A stretch of DNA of 64,000 nucleotides from Lysobacter arvi. GTDB taxonomy: Bacteria; Pseudomonadota; Gammaproteobacteria; Xanthomonadales; Xanthomonadaceae. This document shows positions 9,447 through 18,075 of the stretch, in pieces. Made by a program: the position numbers and the translations under genes. The DNA lies in the NCBI GenBank assembly GCA_031216755.1, contig JARUHG010000001.1, forward strand, positions 868,001 through 932,000, given 5' to 3'. Below the pieces are notes generated by a model, which saw only the letters and a list, made by a program, of their open reading frames with translations, did no database searches and had not been told where the DNA came from. Each line of letters opens with the position of its first letter. Within the stretch, counting starts at the first letter, position 1.

Positions 9447-9519
9447 TTACTGACTTCATGAGCGAGGCTTAGGATTGCCGCAATAGCGAGTCTCCACAAA
9501 GATCGGCATCGCCATGACA

Positions 9520-10101
9520 CTACCCCTTAGGATCACAAAGCCGCAGATTCTCGAGGGATGAAGCAATATCAGCATCATCAATGAACGCCTGCTTGGAGGA
9601 GACCGATCCTTTCGACAGTCTCCGGCCATTAAGGTCAACAGTCGTCCCGTCTGGCACTATCCATGTATCGTTCTCGGCCCATGATCCACCACAAAAAAGC
9701 CCAGTTTCTTTCGCCACGACGCAAGCATCTCGGAGCGAAATGAAGACGCAGCTGGCTCGATCGTGCAGGTAACCTCCTTCCGAATCGCGCACGAGCCCTT
9801 GATCAACCTGGGTGAGGAGAGCTATCTGTCCACTTGGCGACAGATTCGGTGGAGATTCCCGCAAGTACACAATCCCGTTGCCAGCGAGCACGCGTACGGC
9901 CACATCGCCACGCATCAAAGCCACTTTGGCGAAACCCTCAGCGGTAGGCTCTTCGAGGATCAATTTCAATAGAGGGTGGTGATCGGCGTGCCGAACGAAC
10001 CGCTCCGCAGCACCCGATTCACCTCGACATCCATTGGACGCTGCCAGCAGGGCAATCACTGCCATACTCCCAATAGACTTACCGGTCAGCCTCATGATCA
10101 T
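9520..10101 (-). CDS. Putative immunity lipoprotein for effector at 10104
   Basis: A 193-residue protein with a lipoprotein signal: a hydrophobic segment MAVIALLAAS followed by NGC at about residue 25, so it should be lipid-anchored in the periplasm. The mature part contains several cysteines and a conserved-looking segment AKETGLFCGGSWAENDTWIV, but I recognise no family. The first ATG lies 2 nt after the stop of the effector at 10104-12098, so the two are almost certainly co-translated; a second in-frame ATG two codons later is an alternative start. Position, export signal and size fit an immunity protein guarding the periplasm against that effector. The role is inferred from context. Confidence 0.7.
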   Translation of the reverse strand: MIMRLTGKSIGSMAVIALLAASNGCRGESGAAERFVRHADHHPLLKLILEEPTAEGFAKVALMRGDVAVRVLAGNGIVYLRESPPNLSPSGQIALLTQVDQGLVRDSEGGYLHDRASCVFISLRDACVVAKETGLFCGGSWAENDTWIVPDGTTVDLNGRRLSKGSVSSKQAFIDDADIASSLENLRLCDPKG

Positions 10102-10103
10102 TT

Positions 10104-12098
10104 CTATAGCTTTCCTTTCAAATTCCTGTAGCGAAGACCAGCGTCTGTCATACGCCGCGCTGGACCGTAGATCTCGAGAATCGCGGCTTCATATTTCGCG
10201 TGAGCTTCTCCCCATCGCTCAGGATTCCTTGGAGTGGTCGGACTTCCGGAAAAGTAACGATCGAGGGCCGCGCCAAAATCCGCTCTCACGTATCCTGGAC
10301 GATTAACGTGATGATCCAGGACTACAGCACGCCCCAACTTCGATTTCAAATATGCGCCAATTCTCACTGAATATCCCGCAGGAATGATGTTCTCAACAAG
10401 ATGCATACGCGCGATGAAATCAATAACTTGCTGATCCTGAAACTCAGCAGACGAAATGGCATTCACGAGAGCCGCCAATAGCTCAGACTTGCCTTTTCCT
10501 CGCTTCGGCGTTGAGAACTCTGATCGAATCTCCTGTTTCAGTGCTGGCCCCGTTTTTCCTTTGTAGTACATGCGAGCCCCGCTCGCTTCAGAGACGACCA
10601 CCCAGCCACACCGCTCAAACAATGCCTCATATCGATCCGGACATCTCCGTCGAAATGCTGCCACCTGCCCCGGGAACTCGCCAAGTCCTTGGCTATTGAT
10701 TGTCTTCTGCATAGCACCTGCTGTCAGGATTTCGCTGTCATACGCTTGGATTGAATCCAGATTACCTTCGTTCTCAGACATCGCCACCAGTATGTCTCTT
10801 TCATCAGTGGTGGCGTCTCCCTTCTGAACAAGTGCACCCCACCGCCCGTATGCGGATAGCGGTTTCTTACCTCTGTACGAAGGGCCGCTGACGCCGTGGT
10901 ATGAAACCGTCGCAAATATCGCTCCTAGGCAGCACCCACACTCACAGTTCTCTGGTGATTTTTCCCCAAGCATCCCCGCCACCCCACCCGCATGAAAGTG
11001 ATACACCCGTGGATTCTTGGGGAACCCCTTTACGCCCGCCGCCACCTCATCCCACCACGGCAACTTCGGCGCACGCGGCATTTCCTCGCGCACGCGCTGC
11101 ACGGCATCAAACCCCAGTAGTTCGGCAATGCTTTCTACCGCGCTTTGCTGGCGCTTGGCCGGTTCCATCGCCCACTCGCTGTCGTGCCGCACGATGATGC
11201 GGGCAATGTGGGCGGCCTTGGATCGGTCGCGCAGTGCGGCGTCCAGTTCTTCCTCGCTGATCTGCCCGTCTTTGTCGGTGTCCAGCATGCGGCGCAGTTG
11301 CCGGTAAAACGGCGTTTCTTCCGGGCGCGGCGCTTCTTTCTTGATGAAGCCCGCCCACGCAGCCACGTCATCGAAGATGCCGCCGGACTCACTGGCGCGC
11401 TCATCTACCACGTCAAACCCCGGCCATTCCCATGGCGAGGCCAAGTGACCGTATTCCTTCGTCCAGCCCGCAACGGTTTGACCGTTGCCGAGCGTGAGCC
11501 CGCTCACCTTGCGCCAGCGCGCTCCACCGACTTCCTTCACTTCCAGCGCCGACACCGGCAAGACTTGCGTCCACTTCAGGGTGCAGGCCACGGCACCGTT
11601 GGGCTCGACGTGCAATGTGTCACCAGGGCGTAGTACGAGCAGCGTGCGATCCTGGTCCGTCAGGTGCGCAGCTGCCCATTGCCGACTGGCGGCCAGGTAG
11701 GCGGGCACGTCGTCGGCACTGAAAACTTCCAGATGCAACAAGCGACGCGATAGCGGTTGGTTTGCGATCGGGTTTGCACGCGCCGGCACATCCTCCCCAA
11801 GATATGCGAGCACGTCGCCCTGACGGACAGGGTATGGCACCTTGAGCGTCACTACGCGGTCGAACGCTTCGGGCCTCGTGTCGGCAGTCAGTTCGCCCAG
11901 ATAGACCCAGCCATTGGCTGCGCCGAGCGGAACGTGAGCGCCGGCCACAGGCGAGTCGATGGCACCGTCTATCACCTTCGCGATGCGCGCCCACTTGCCA
12001 TTTGGCGAACGCTCGCCCACTTCGATGCACGTGCCGCGGGGCAACAGGCCGACGACCACGCTCTTGCTGCTGGCTTGTTCGCGGATGTTGAGGCCCAT
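10104..12098 (-). CDS. VgrG-linked effector: SH3 / degenerate M23 / EF-hand carrier with lysozyme-like tip
   Basis: 664 residues from the ATG. Residues 1-60 resemble a bacterial SH3 domain (GLNIREQASSKSVV). Residues 85-130 resemble an M23/LytM fold (QGDVLAYLGE, then LLHLEVFS) in which the usual HxH zinc pair has lost its first histidine. An EF-hand loop lies at 273-284 (DTDKDGQISEEE) and the joint WWDEVAAGVKGFPKNPRVYH at 348-367. The tip, from about residue 380, contains SENEGNLDSIQAYDSEILT near 441, which resembles lysozyme-like muramidase folds; I infer a cell-wall hydrolase. The frame stays open upstream to 12170 without another start, overlapping the preceding gene, so the N-terminus is probably cut. 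GC content falls at the joint. The immunity gene follows after 2 nt. Confidence 0.75.
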   Translation of the reverse strand: MGLNIREQASSKSVVVGLLPRGTCIEVGERSPNGKWARIAKVIDGAIDSPVAGAHVPLGAANGWVYLGELTADTRPEAFDRVVTLKVPYPVRQGDVLAYLGEDVPARANPIANQPLSRRLLHLEVFSADDVPAYLAASRQWAAAHLTDQDRTLLVLRPGDTLHVEPNGAVACTLKWTQVLPVSALEVKEVGGARWRKVSGLTLGNGQTVAGWTKEYGHLASPWEWPGFDVVDERASESGGIFDDVAAWAGFIKKEAPRPEETPFYRQLRRMLDTDKDGQISEEELDAALRDRSKAAHIARIIVRHDSEWAMEPAKRQQSAVESIAELLGFDAVQRVREEMPRAPKLPWWDEVAAGVKGFPKNPRVYHFHAGGVAGMLGEKSPENCECGCCLGAIFATVSYHGVSGPSYRGKKPLSAYGRWGALVQKGDATTDERDILVAMSENEGNLDSIQAYDSEILTAGAMQKTINSQGLGEFPGQVAAFRRRCPDRYEALFERCGWVVVSEASGARMYYKGKTGPALKQEIRSEFSTPKRGKGKSELLAALVNAISSAEFQDQQVIDFIARMHLVENIIPAGYSVRIGAYLKSKLGRAVVLDHHVNRPGYVRADFGAALDRYFSGSPTTPRNPERWGEAHAKYEAAILEIYGPARRMTDAGLRYRNLKGKL

Positions 12099-12150
12099 CG
12101 ACCGTCGCGTCTTTGTTTGTCCGGACGCAGCGGACGCCGGAGCAGGTTCG

Positions 12151-12960
12151 CTAACGAGAAATCTTCGAAGTTAACTGAACATCAGAGGAGTTGATCCACG
12201 CCGTAGTCTTCCTGCCCCCCTTCTTGTAGGTGAACATGAAGTAAAGGTTATCGCCGGTATCGTGGTATCCGACCAGATTGATAGAGTCCCCTTTAATCAG
12301 GTAAGAGGATCTCGGCTTGAAGCCGTATGCCCCACGGTCCAAGAGAACTGCCCTCCTGACAACGACTTCCGCAGTGGCGGCGTTCTTTGTTCCGGCCACT
12401 ACAAGTTGCTCGGCTTCGCAGCCTCCCTGCTCCGGACAGGTCTTCATGCTTTGGAGGTCATCGGTAACGAATCTACGCACCTCACATACATACGGTCTGT
12501 TCGATAGCTCTGAATAGCAGAGCGCCTCCCAGTTCCACTTGGCTTGTTCTCTATAGCCGTTCTGGACTCTGCCTTCCGTGAAATCCGGGTTGATGAGCGT
12601 GAGACCGGTGATCTTCCTCGGCTTTAAACCTCGAGAGATATCATAAACTTCGTATGACTCGTTGACTTGGCCTTGCGCCACCTTCACTGCTACGAAACAG
12701 CGCCTATTGCCCCACAAATCCCCAACTATCACCTCTACTGGATCAACGCTAAGATCGTCCACCCGGACGCTTTGGCTGTTTGAGCTCAGTGTGATGTAAC
12801 TATCAAACGTATGGACACTGACATCGCTCCCCGCGCAAAGCGCCCTACTTGCGACGAAGGCCTCTCCACTTCTTAGCTCCGCGTACCTATATCTGGCGCC
12901 TTCAGAGGCGTAAACCGCGAAAGTTAGAAGGCAGCTTATTGCGCCTAGCGTGTTTTTCAC
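12151..12960 (-). CDS. Exported putative immunity protein with SH3-like C-terminus
   Basis: A 269-residue protein starting at a GTG whose last bases form the TGA of a toxin-tail fragment upstream (GTGA overlap). Residues 1-19 are a signal peptide (LGAISCLLTFAVYAS). The C-terminal 60 residues, including LIKGDSINLVGYHDTGDN and KTTAWINSSDVQL, have the pattern of a bacterial SH3 domain, also seen in the immunity protein at 15496. Six cysteines in the exported part suggest disulfides. I recognise no named family for the middle. The gene lies between the remains of its likely toxin and the next effector, whose open frame its 3' end overlaps. Periplasmic immunity is inferred from position and export. 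Confidence 0.65.
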   Translation of the reverse strand: MKNTLGAISCLLTFAVYASEGARYRYAELRSGEAFVASRALCAGSDVSVHTFDSYITLSSNSQSVRVDDLSVDPVEVIVGDLWGNRRCFVAVKVAQGQVNESYEVYDISRGLKPRKITGLTLINPDFTEGRVQNGYREQAKWNWEALCYSELSNRPYVCEVRRFVTDDLQSMKTCPEQGGCEAEQLVVAGTKNAATAEVVVRRAVLLDRGAYGFKPRSSYLIKGDSINLVGYHDTGDNLYFMFTYKKGGRKTTAWINSSDVQLTSKISR

Positions 12961-13240
12961 TTTGGCTCCATCGCCTTCTTAATCTTTCGGAACAAACTGT
13001 TGCCGTTCTGCGAGCCCGCGGTCGCCACCGTTACAGCGATATCCCGCCGCCCTGTACCGTTGGCGATAAAGACAACGAGGCCGTTCGCCGCCAGGAGCAG
13101 GCCCGGCGATGACACGGGCAACTCCTTCCCGGACGGTCATCTGCAACTTCATCACGGGAGAAGGTAACAGGCGCCTTCAACGCGGCGCTCCTATCGACCT
13201 GTCGGAGCGACACGTCTGCGTCGACTGCGGCTGCACGCTT
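12957..13240 (-). pseudogene. Toxin-tail remnant upstream of the immunity gene at 12151
   Basis: Two frames give a continuous protein-like sequence: APVTFSRDEVADDRPG, then, after a shift near 13125, KELPVSSPGLLLAANGLVVF and onward to SLFRKIKKAMEPK with a TGA at 12957-12959. The stop overlaps the GTG of the next gene. The second frame is closed by a TGA just upstream, so no complete gene exists. The length, the position directly before an immunity gene and the coupled stop/start match the other toxin tails in the island. I do not recognise the toxin family. Confidence 0.55.
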
Positions 13241-13271
13241 TTGATGTCGCCAAGGCTTGCGGTCCCTCTGC

Positions 13272-13880
13272 TCACGGTCGCAAGCACACAGGCGCAGCCG
13301 AAACCACTGTGGACGCCAGTTGAGGTCCATTGAGGGATAGCAAAGCGTGATCGAATGTTGCCTCCCCTCCCGCCCCTGTGATCGACCATATTCCATCGCG
13401 GTCTCGCAAGGATGCTTTGCCCTGGTCAGATACAAGAAGCCATCCGCAACGTCGCTCTTGTCTGTTCTCGGGCCGAAGCAACTCGTGCTCTGGGCCGTAG
13501 TACGCTCCCCCTTCAGGCGCTTTCAGCAGCTTCCACGTCAAGCTCTGCCCGCGCCATGAAAGCTGGGCCACGCCTGCTGTGGCGCCAAAGCTCGACTTGA
13601 ATTCCACCTTGGCGGTCTGCCCTTGAGGCGAAATCACACCGGTGACGTTGTCCTCATCGGGATCACAGTCAATCTTCGCGCCATACCGCGTGACGTAACA
13701 GTATCTTCCTGACAACTTGCGCCCGCTCACATTCAAACGCAGCTCAAAGGTCGAATAGGGTATTCCGGCATCCCCGTTTCGGATCGCGATCCAATCCCCA
13801 GCCACTAAGTTGTGAATAGACGGCTTGGCGTCACAGCCCAACGAGCACGCAAGCACGGCAATCAAGAGCGCTCCTCTCAT
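13272..13880 (-). CDS. Putative immunity lipoprotein
   Basis: A 202-residue protein beginning MRGALLIAVLACSLGCDAK, a short signal with lipobox cysteine at residue 16, then a beta-rich domain (GDWIAIRNGDAGIPYSTFEL and later VEFKSSFGATAGVAQLSW). The last 60 residues, after PEHELLRPENRQ, are less convincing in composition and may be a frameshifted tail. Its first 38 codons and upstream region are duplicated at 7702-8032, where the rest is missing. A toxin-tail fragment lies just upstream in the repeat. No family recognised; immunity function is inferred from context and export. Confidence 0.6.
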   Translation of the reverse strand: MRGALLIAVLACSLGCDAKPSIHNLVAGDWIAIRNGDAGIPYSTFELRLNVSGRKLSGRYCYVTRYGAKIDCDPDEDNVTGVISPQGQTAKVEFKSSFGATAGVAQLSWRGQSLTWKLLKAPEGGAYYGPEHELLRPENRQERRCGWLLVSDQGKASLRDRDGIWSITGAGGEATFDHALLSLNGPQLASTVVSAAPVCLRP

Positions 13881-14094
13881 AGTAATCCGGCCTTCTATGA
13901 TCTAATCAAGCGCGCTTTGCTTGTATCGGAACAATATGACGCTGTAGCGATCTTGCGACGCCGGTGTGAAGTCCGCGATTTTGTACTTTCCCTTAAAGCA
14001 GCCTGTCCTGGATCGTCACAGCTGTAGTTGCCCGATGCGCAGGAATGCTCGCACCTGTGCCTCATCGATCCGCACCGCGCCGCTCCCCAAGAAG
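13763..14094. repeat. 331-bp direct repeat, copy B (partner at 7702-8032)
   Basis: Same-orientation copy of 7702-8032. On the minus strand it contains a toxin-tail-like frame (GAVRIDEAQVRAFLRIGQLQL, stop at 14016-14018) and, after that stop, the protein-like string GKYKIADFTPASQDRYSVIL just before the lipoprotein start. Several frames must be joined to read this as one protein, and both copies share the same breaks, so the decay predates the duplication or has been homogenised by gene conversion. Confidence 0.9.
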
Positions 14095-14157
14095 CATTGA
14101 CACCCGGATGCCTCGTTGTGCCATGGAAAGCCGGGCGGTGGGGGATGAGGCCAGGTT

Positions 14158-14940
14158 TCATCGATAGTTCGATTCCACACACTGGCGGGCGGCGGTCAAA
14201 TCTCCACTGGCAAAATGATCGCCATTCTTCGAGTAAACGCGCTCTACCTGCACCTCAGGCGCTTCGTAGCTAAGCACTTTTCCCTGCGCATCCTGCGCAT
14301 CTGGGTACACAAGTGCTTTTGTAATCGTTATGTTGTCAGCGCTTACACATGCATCCAGAAGAATTATCGTGCTTTCATAGCTGCGCCATGAGGATATTTT
14401 TTCGACTGTGTCCGTTAATCGGCCATTTTTGTCGTAAACAGCTAGGCTTGCGGAAAGCTCATCGCCCTCACCATCTCCTTCAGAATAACTTGGATGCATG
14501 AAGACAACGAAATAATTGCCCCCCACCTTTCTAGCCATCATCGGCGTCAAGTCCTCATTGGTACCGACAGCTAATCCGTCGCCATAGCTCAATGGCGTAT
14601 TGTGCGGGTATTTCTTGAAATGAAACATAGGGCCACGCACCGGCATGCATTCAGCAACCAATGGAATTCTTTTCAGCCGAAATAGAGATTCATTAATACT
14701 TGGATCGGCATCCGTATCCTCGCTTGGCGAGGGCGGATACGATCGAACGCTCCTAAACGCGCTCACACCAAACGTCGTGGCTTCTACCGCCGCTGCCGCC
14801 AAGCTACTTCTACAAAGGTGTTCGGAACTTATGGTTTCGGGCCGAGCAGTGCCTTGCGAAGAGGTTGAGCCTGGCGAGACAACGGGAGGGCTGCAGGCCG
14901 GCAAGAGCAGCAGTATGAACGATACGACTAGAGCCTTCAC
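14158..14940 (-). CDS. Putative immunity lipoprotein (GTG start)
   Basis: A 260-residue protein whose GTG start directly abuts the TAA (14941-14943) of a toxin-tail fragment. Residues 1-16 form a lipoprotein signal (VVSFILLLLPAC). A low-complexity Ser/Pro linker follows, then a domain with GGNYFVVFMHPSYSEGDGEG and a run of aspartates and glutamates. No family recognised. The start with no spacing from the preceding stop implies translational coupling to the lost toxin. The predicted lipid-anchored location agrees with the other immunity candidates. It appears complete, ending at QCVESNYR. Confidence 0.65.
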   Translation of the reverse strand: MKALVVSFILLLLPACSPPVVSPGSTSSQGTARPETISSEHLCRSSLAAAAVEATTFGVSAFRSVRSYPPSPSEDTDADPSINESLFRLKRIPLVAECMPVRGPMFHFKKYPHNTPLSYGDGLAVGTNEDLTPMMARKVGGNYFVVFMHPSYSEGDGEGDELSASLAVYDKNGRLTDTVEKISSWRSYESTIILLDACVSADNITITKALVYPDAQDAQGKVLSYEAPEVQVERVYSKNGDHFASGDLTAARQCVESNYR

Positions 14941-15183
14941 TTACGAACCCCCACAAATTTGGCTTGTATCCGCCCACATGTAAATGATGATTATGCCCTC
15001 GTGGTGAATGGTTCGCGGCGGGTCCGGCGCTGCCCGTCCTTCGTATACGTCCAGGCCAGCTGTGTTTTCCATCCAAACCTTCAAAGGGCTTCATCTAAAA
15101 CCGAACTTCTGCACTGGCTTCGAGCCCAAGAGACCAACGTTCATCAGGTAAATCGTTCCAATGCCCATCTGATGCTTATCCAT
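14941..15183 (-). pseudogene. Toxin-tail remnant with in-frame stop
   Basis: One minus-strand frame runs MDKHQMGIGTIYLMNVGLLG, is interrupted by a TGA at 15091-15093, and continues in the same frame as SPLKVWMENTAGLDVYEG and EGIIIIYMWADTSQICGGS to a TAA at 14941-14943, where the immunity lipoprotein gene begins. The protein-like composition on both sides suggests a single coding sequence broken by a CGA-to-TGA change. Upstream the frame closes with a TAG, so the N-terminal portion is lost. Family not recognised. Confidence 0.55.
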
Positions 15184-15495
15184 CGTGTCGCTCTAGTGCC
15201 GATGAACGTGCCGAAAGCGTGCTCGTCGCCATCTTCCGCAACACTTACATAGCGCGCATCTTTCAAATCCCGTGGCTTCGGCCCAGCAGGCACGATGCGC
15301 CCGATTAGCCCTGCGCCCTGCTGGATGCGACAGGCCTTGAACAAATGCGATGGCAATGACTTTTTCTTTTGCGCACGAAGCACTAACAACAATTGAGGGC
15401 AATCAGAAGGCAGGCGATAACAACAGTTTCTTCTTCATACTTGCCTTCTTCGTATAAACGCACCTCGTTGTCTCGTCTGGCGACAAGGCCACGCA
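15144..15495 (-). other. Decayed coding sequence between two immunity genes
   Basis: About 350 nt without an intact gene. A minus-strand frame with the string GAGLIGRIVPAGPKPRDLKD, then ARYVSVAEDGDEHAFGTFIG, overlaps the start of the remnant described at 14941-15183 in another frame and looks like the N-terminal side of the same broken toxin. The part nearest 15495 shows no convincing coding or regulatory signal. Composition is AT-richer than the flanking chromosome. Confidence 0.4.
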
Positions 15496-16341
15496 TCATA
15501 ACGGCGCCCGAGTACACAACGGTTTTTGTCCGTGAAGCACCTCGATCTCGTCGCGCAAGACCCACCCCTGAACCGTCTGCCTGCCATTGAACACGACCCT
15601 CAGCCAAATTTCTCCGTCAACCTCTTTAGCATCGACAAGGGTAACGCGATCGTTCGAAACGATGTACGCCAACGCTGGCCTGCCTCTCGGCGTTGTATAG
15701 AGAGGTAGACGATCTGGTTTCACGCAGCCCATGACATCTTGCTTACTTTCGTCGCCACGAAGCCGGACACGCGAACCCATGCTGGCTCCAGAGGGCGCAT
15801 AGGTAGTGAAGATCTCTATGTCATAGTCGAAAGGAATCGCGGTCGAAACGCGTCGAAAGACGCCATCTCGATTGGTGTAACGGGTGACTTCAACAAATGG
15901 ACCATTGTGAACAATGCTCTCAAACGCGCCCCGCGCCTCATCGATAGTCGGACCTTTCGGGCCACATAAATCGCTGCGGTAGTGACTGAACTTGATATCC
16001 CCATTGCTCACATACGCCATAAAAGGTGCGTAGCAAGTATCGCTTCTTCCTTCGGAAGTCTTTACAAGTACATCCTTTGTCCCGTCGCCTTTGAGATGCG
16101 CGAAGATGACCGGCGCTGTTCGTCCACCTGGAAAGTGCCAGTCCATAAGCAGCTCCCACCGGCGCTGGCCGGCTTTGCGATAGGAGACAGTCTCGCCGCT
16201 AATTCTCAGCTCTACGGTGACTTTCGGCGTGAGTTCATCGCTGATCAGCTTGGGCGCCTCTTGGTATGTAGTTGCATTCACCGCAACAGTAGTCATCGAC
16301 AGGGCGAGCGCGGCTCTCACCTTCAGATTAAGGAAGCTCAT
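15496..16341 (-). CDS. Exported putative immunity protein for GH19 effector, SH3-like C-terminus
   Basis: A 281-residue protein. I chose the ATG at 16341, which begins a signal peptide (LNLKVRAALALSMTTVAVNA); an upstream in-frame start at 16497 would place 52 residues of the effector's coding region before that signal. The gene overlaps the effector's 3' end by 14 nt. The middle contains LLMDWHFPGGRTAPVIFAHL and paired cysteines (SDTCYAPF, SDLCGPKG). The last 75 residues (VTLVDAKEVDGEIWLRVVF, then GWVLRDEIEV) match an SH3-type fold. Periplasmic export plus overlap with a lysozyme-like toxin makes immunity the best reading; not proven. Confidence 0.7.
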   Translation of the reverse strand: MSFLNLKVRAALALSMTTVAVNATTYQEAPKLISDELTPKVTVELRISGETVSYRKAGQRRWELLMDWHFPGGRTAPVIFAHLKGDGTKDVLVKTSEGRSDTCYAPFMAYVSNGDIKFSHYRSDLCGPKGPTIDEARGAFESIVHNGPFVEVTRYTNRDGVFRRVSTAIPFDYDIEIFTTYAPSGASMGSRVRLRGDESKQDVMGCVKPDRLPLYTTPRGRPALAYIVSNDRVTLVDAKEVDGEIWLRVVFNGRQTVQGWVLRDEIEVLHGQKPLCTRAPL

Positions 16342-18058
16342 CAGTGTCACCAAAGTATCTCTTCCAGATTGCCGATCCGACTTTTGACTGACTGATGCCA
16401 CTCTTAGAGAATCGGTACTTCTCAACAACCTTTCCTTTATTTGTAGAGCAGTTCTTGGTTCCAAATTTTTCAATGAGCTTAAGAACGTAGCCTTCACGCT
16501 CCGCCGCGTGATTGAATCCGCCGTTCACCCCCAGCACGCTAAACAGGAAATCGTTCTTCTTGGCGATGCCACTCAGGTCGCCCCAAGCCGACCCATGCCG
16601 CCAGAACCAGCATGCCGAATCAGTTGCCAAACTGAGGTCGCTGGCGACATCGGATGAAGGTGTTGAGAGACTTAATCCTGCCGAGCGGAAGTACTTCTGA
16701 TAATTGTAATCATGCGTCAGCTGGATGAGCCCACGACCGTGGTAATCAGCGCCGCCGCTATAGTTGTACCAGTGGGATGGAATGACGCCTCCTCGATTTT
16801 TGTACTCTTCGGTTGTCTTGAACCTGTCGCACTCCACAGCAAGGTTTGCTAGGAAGTGAGCTTTGTCTAGGCAATCCGTTATTTCGTAGTCTTCCATGGC
16901 AGTGTTCAGCATTCGCACGAACACGTCAGCCGGAGTGCACCTGACGGCTGGATAAGCTGATCGAGGGAAAAGCCCGGTGCGAATCAGTTCGTCGCTGACG
17001 ATCATCCGGATTTCGTCAAGTGTTATGTCGCGGTTGCATGCACAGACCGACATTCCTGCGAAATTTCCAGCCAATCCCCCCGGATGGAGGTGATACACCC
17101 GCGTACTCTGCGGAAATCCGGCCACACCCGCCGCCACGTCATCCCACCAAGGCAGCTTCTCAGCACGCGGAATCTCGTCCTGTATGCACTGCAATGTGTT
17201 CGGTCCCAACTGTTCGGCAACGCAATGAGCCGTGGCTTGCCGTGCTGCTGAGTACGCGCGCGACCATTCGCTTTCATGTCGCACGACCAAACGGGCGAGC
17301 ATGCCGGCGACTGAGCGATTTCGGAGTGCCCAGTCCAGTTCCTTCTCATCGACTTCGCCGTCGCGGTTACTGTCCAGCCAAGCGCCCAATTTCTGATAGA
17401 AGGGACTGTCGGGCGGGCGTGGGCCTTCCTGCCGGATGTACGCTGCGAATGCGGGCGCATCGTTGTGGCGGAAGCCGCCCGATGTAGAGGCTTCGTCATG
17501 CACCTCGAATCCGGGCCACTCCCACGGTGACGCAAGACGGCCCTCTTCCAGCACCCAACCTGACGCGGCGGCACCTCCATCTCCGGACAGCTTGGCGACC
17601 TTGCGCCAACGCTTGCCGTCGACTTCCCTGACTTCCATTCCCGCCAACGGCAGCACTTGCGGGCGATTAAGGGTGAAAGCTACCGCGCCGTTAGCCTCCT
17701 TATGCAGCGTGTCGCCCTTGCGTAGCACCAACAGCGTGCGTTCGCTGTCGGGCAGGTGTTCGTTGGCCCACTGGCGGCTGCGTGCTAGATAGGCGGGTAC
17801 GTCGTCGCCACTGAATAGCTCCAGGTGCAGGAGCGGCCGCGACGCCGGCTGCTTGGCGAGCGACCGCATGGACGCCGGCACGTCCTCGCCGATGTAGCCA
17901 ACGATGTCGCCCTCGCGGATCGGTACGGGTTGCTTGAGCGTTATGACGGTATCCGTTGCTTCCGGCAGACGCGGCGCTTTGTCGGCGGTTGCCGGCCACC
18001 ATGCCGGCCGGCTTCGCTTTGCGTGCTGCTCGTAGCTGGCTAGGTCGCCCAAGTGCAT
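16328..18058 (-). CDS. VgrG-linked effector: degenerate M23 / EF-hand carrier with GH19 lysozyme tip
   Basis: 576 residues from the ATG at 18058; the same frame holds a few more effector residues back to about 18085 (LTLYSLY), then runs antisense-frame through vgrG, so the original N-terminus is lost. Residues 40-85 are M23-like (IREGDIVGYIGE, then RPLLHLELFS), lacking one zinc histidine. An EF-hand lies at 229-240 (DSNRDGEVDEKE), and the joint WWDDVAAGVAGFPQSTRVYH at 304-323. The tip, from about residue 340, is a GH19 chitinase/lysozyme domain: candidate catalytic E409 in LANLAVECDRFKTTEE, and YHGRGLIQLTHDYNY at 439. It should cleave peptidoglycan of rival cells. It matches the effector at 10104 up to the joint and is unrelated after it. 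Confidence 0.78.
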   Translation of the reverse strand: MHLGDLASYEQHAKRSRPAWWPATADKAPRLPEATDTVITLKQPVPIREGDIVGYIGEDVPASMRSLAKQPASRPLLHLELFSGDDVPAYLARSRQWANEHLPDSERTLLVLRKGDTLHKEANGAVAFTLNRPQVLPLAGMEVREVDGKRWRKVAKLSGDGGAAASGWVLEEGRLASPWEWPGFEVHDEASTSGGFRHNDAPAFAAYIRQEGPRPPDSPFYQKLGAWLDSNRDGEVDEKELDWALRNRSVAGMLARLVVRHESEWSRAYSAARQATAHCVAEQLGPNTLQCIQDEIPRAEKLPWWDDVAAGVAGFPQSTRVYHLHPGGLAGNFAGMSVCACNRDITLDEIRMIVSDELIRTGLFPRSAYPAVRCTPADVFVRMLNTAMEDYEITDCLDKAHFLANLAVECDRFKTTEEYKNRGGVIPSHWYNYSGGADYHGRGLIQLTHDYNYQKYFRSAGLSLSTPSSDVASDLSLATDSACWFWRHGSAWGDLSGIAKKNDFLFSVLGVNGGFNHAAEREGYVLKLIEKFGTKNCSTNKGKVVEKYRFSKSGISQSKVGSAIWKRYFGDTDELP

Positions 18059-18075
18059 GTACAGGCTGTAGAGAG

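Noticed and set aside
13272-14094. Insertion sequence or transposon ends at the direct repeats
   Set aside because: No transposase, terminal inverted repeats or target duplications were seen; the repeats overlap toxin and immunity sequence and fit homologous duplication better.
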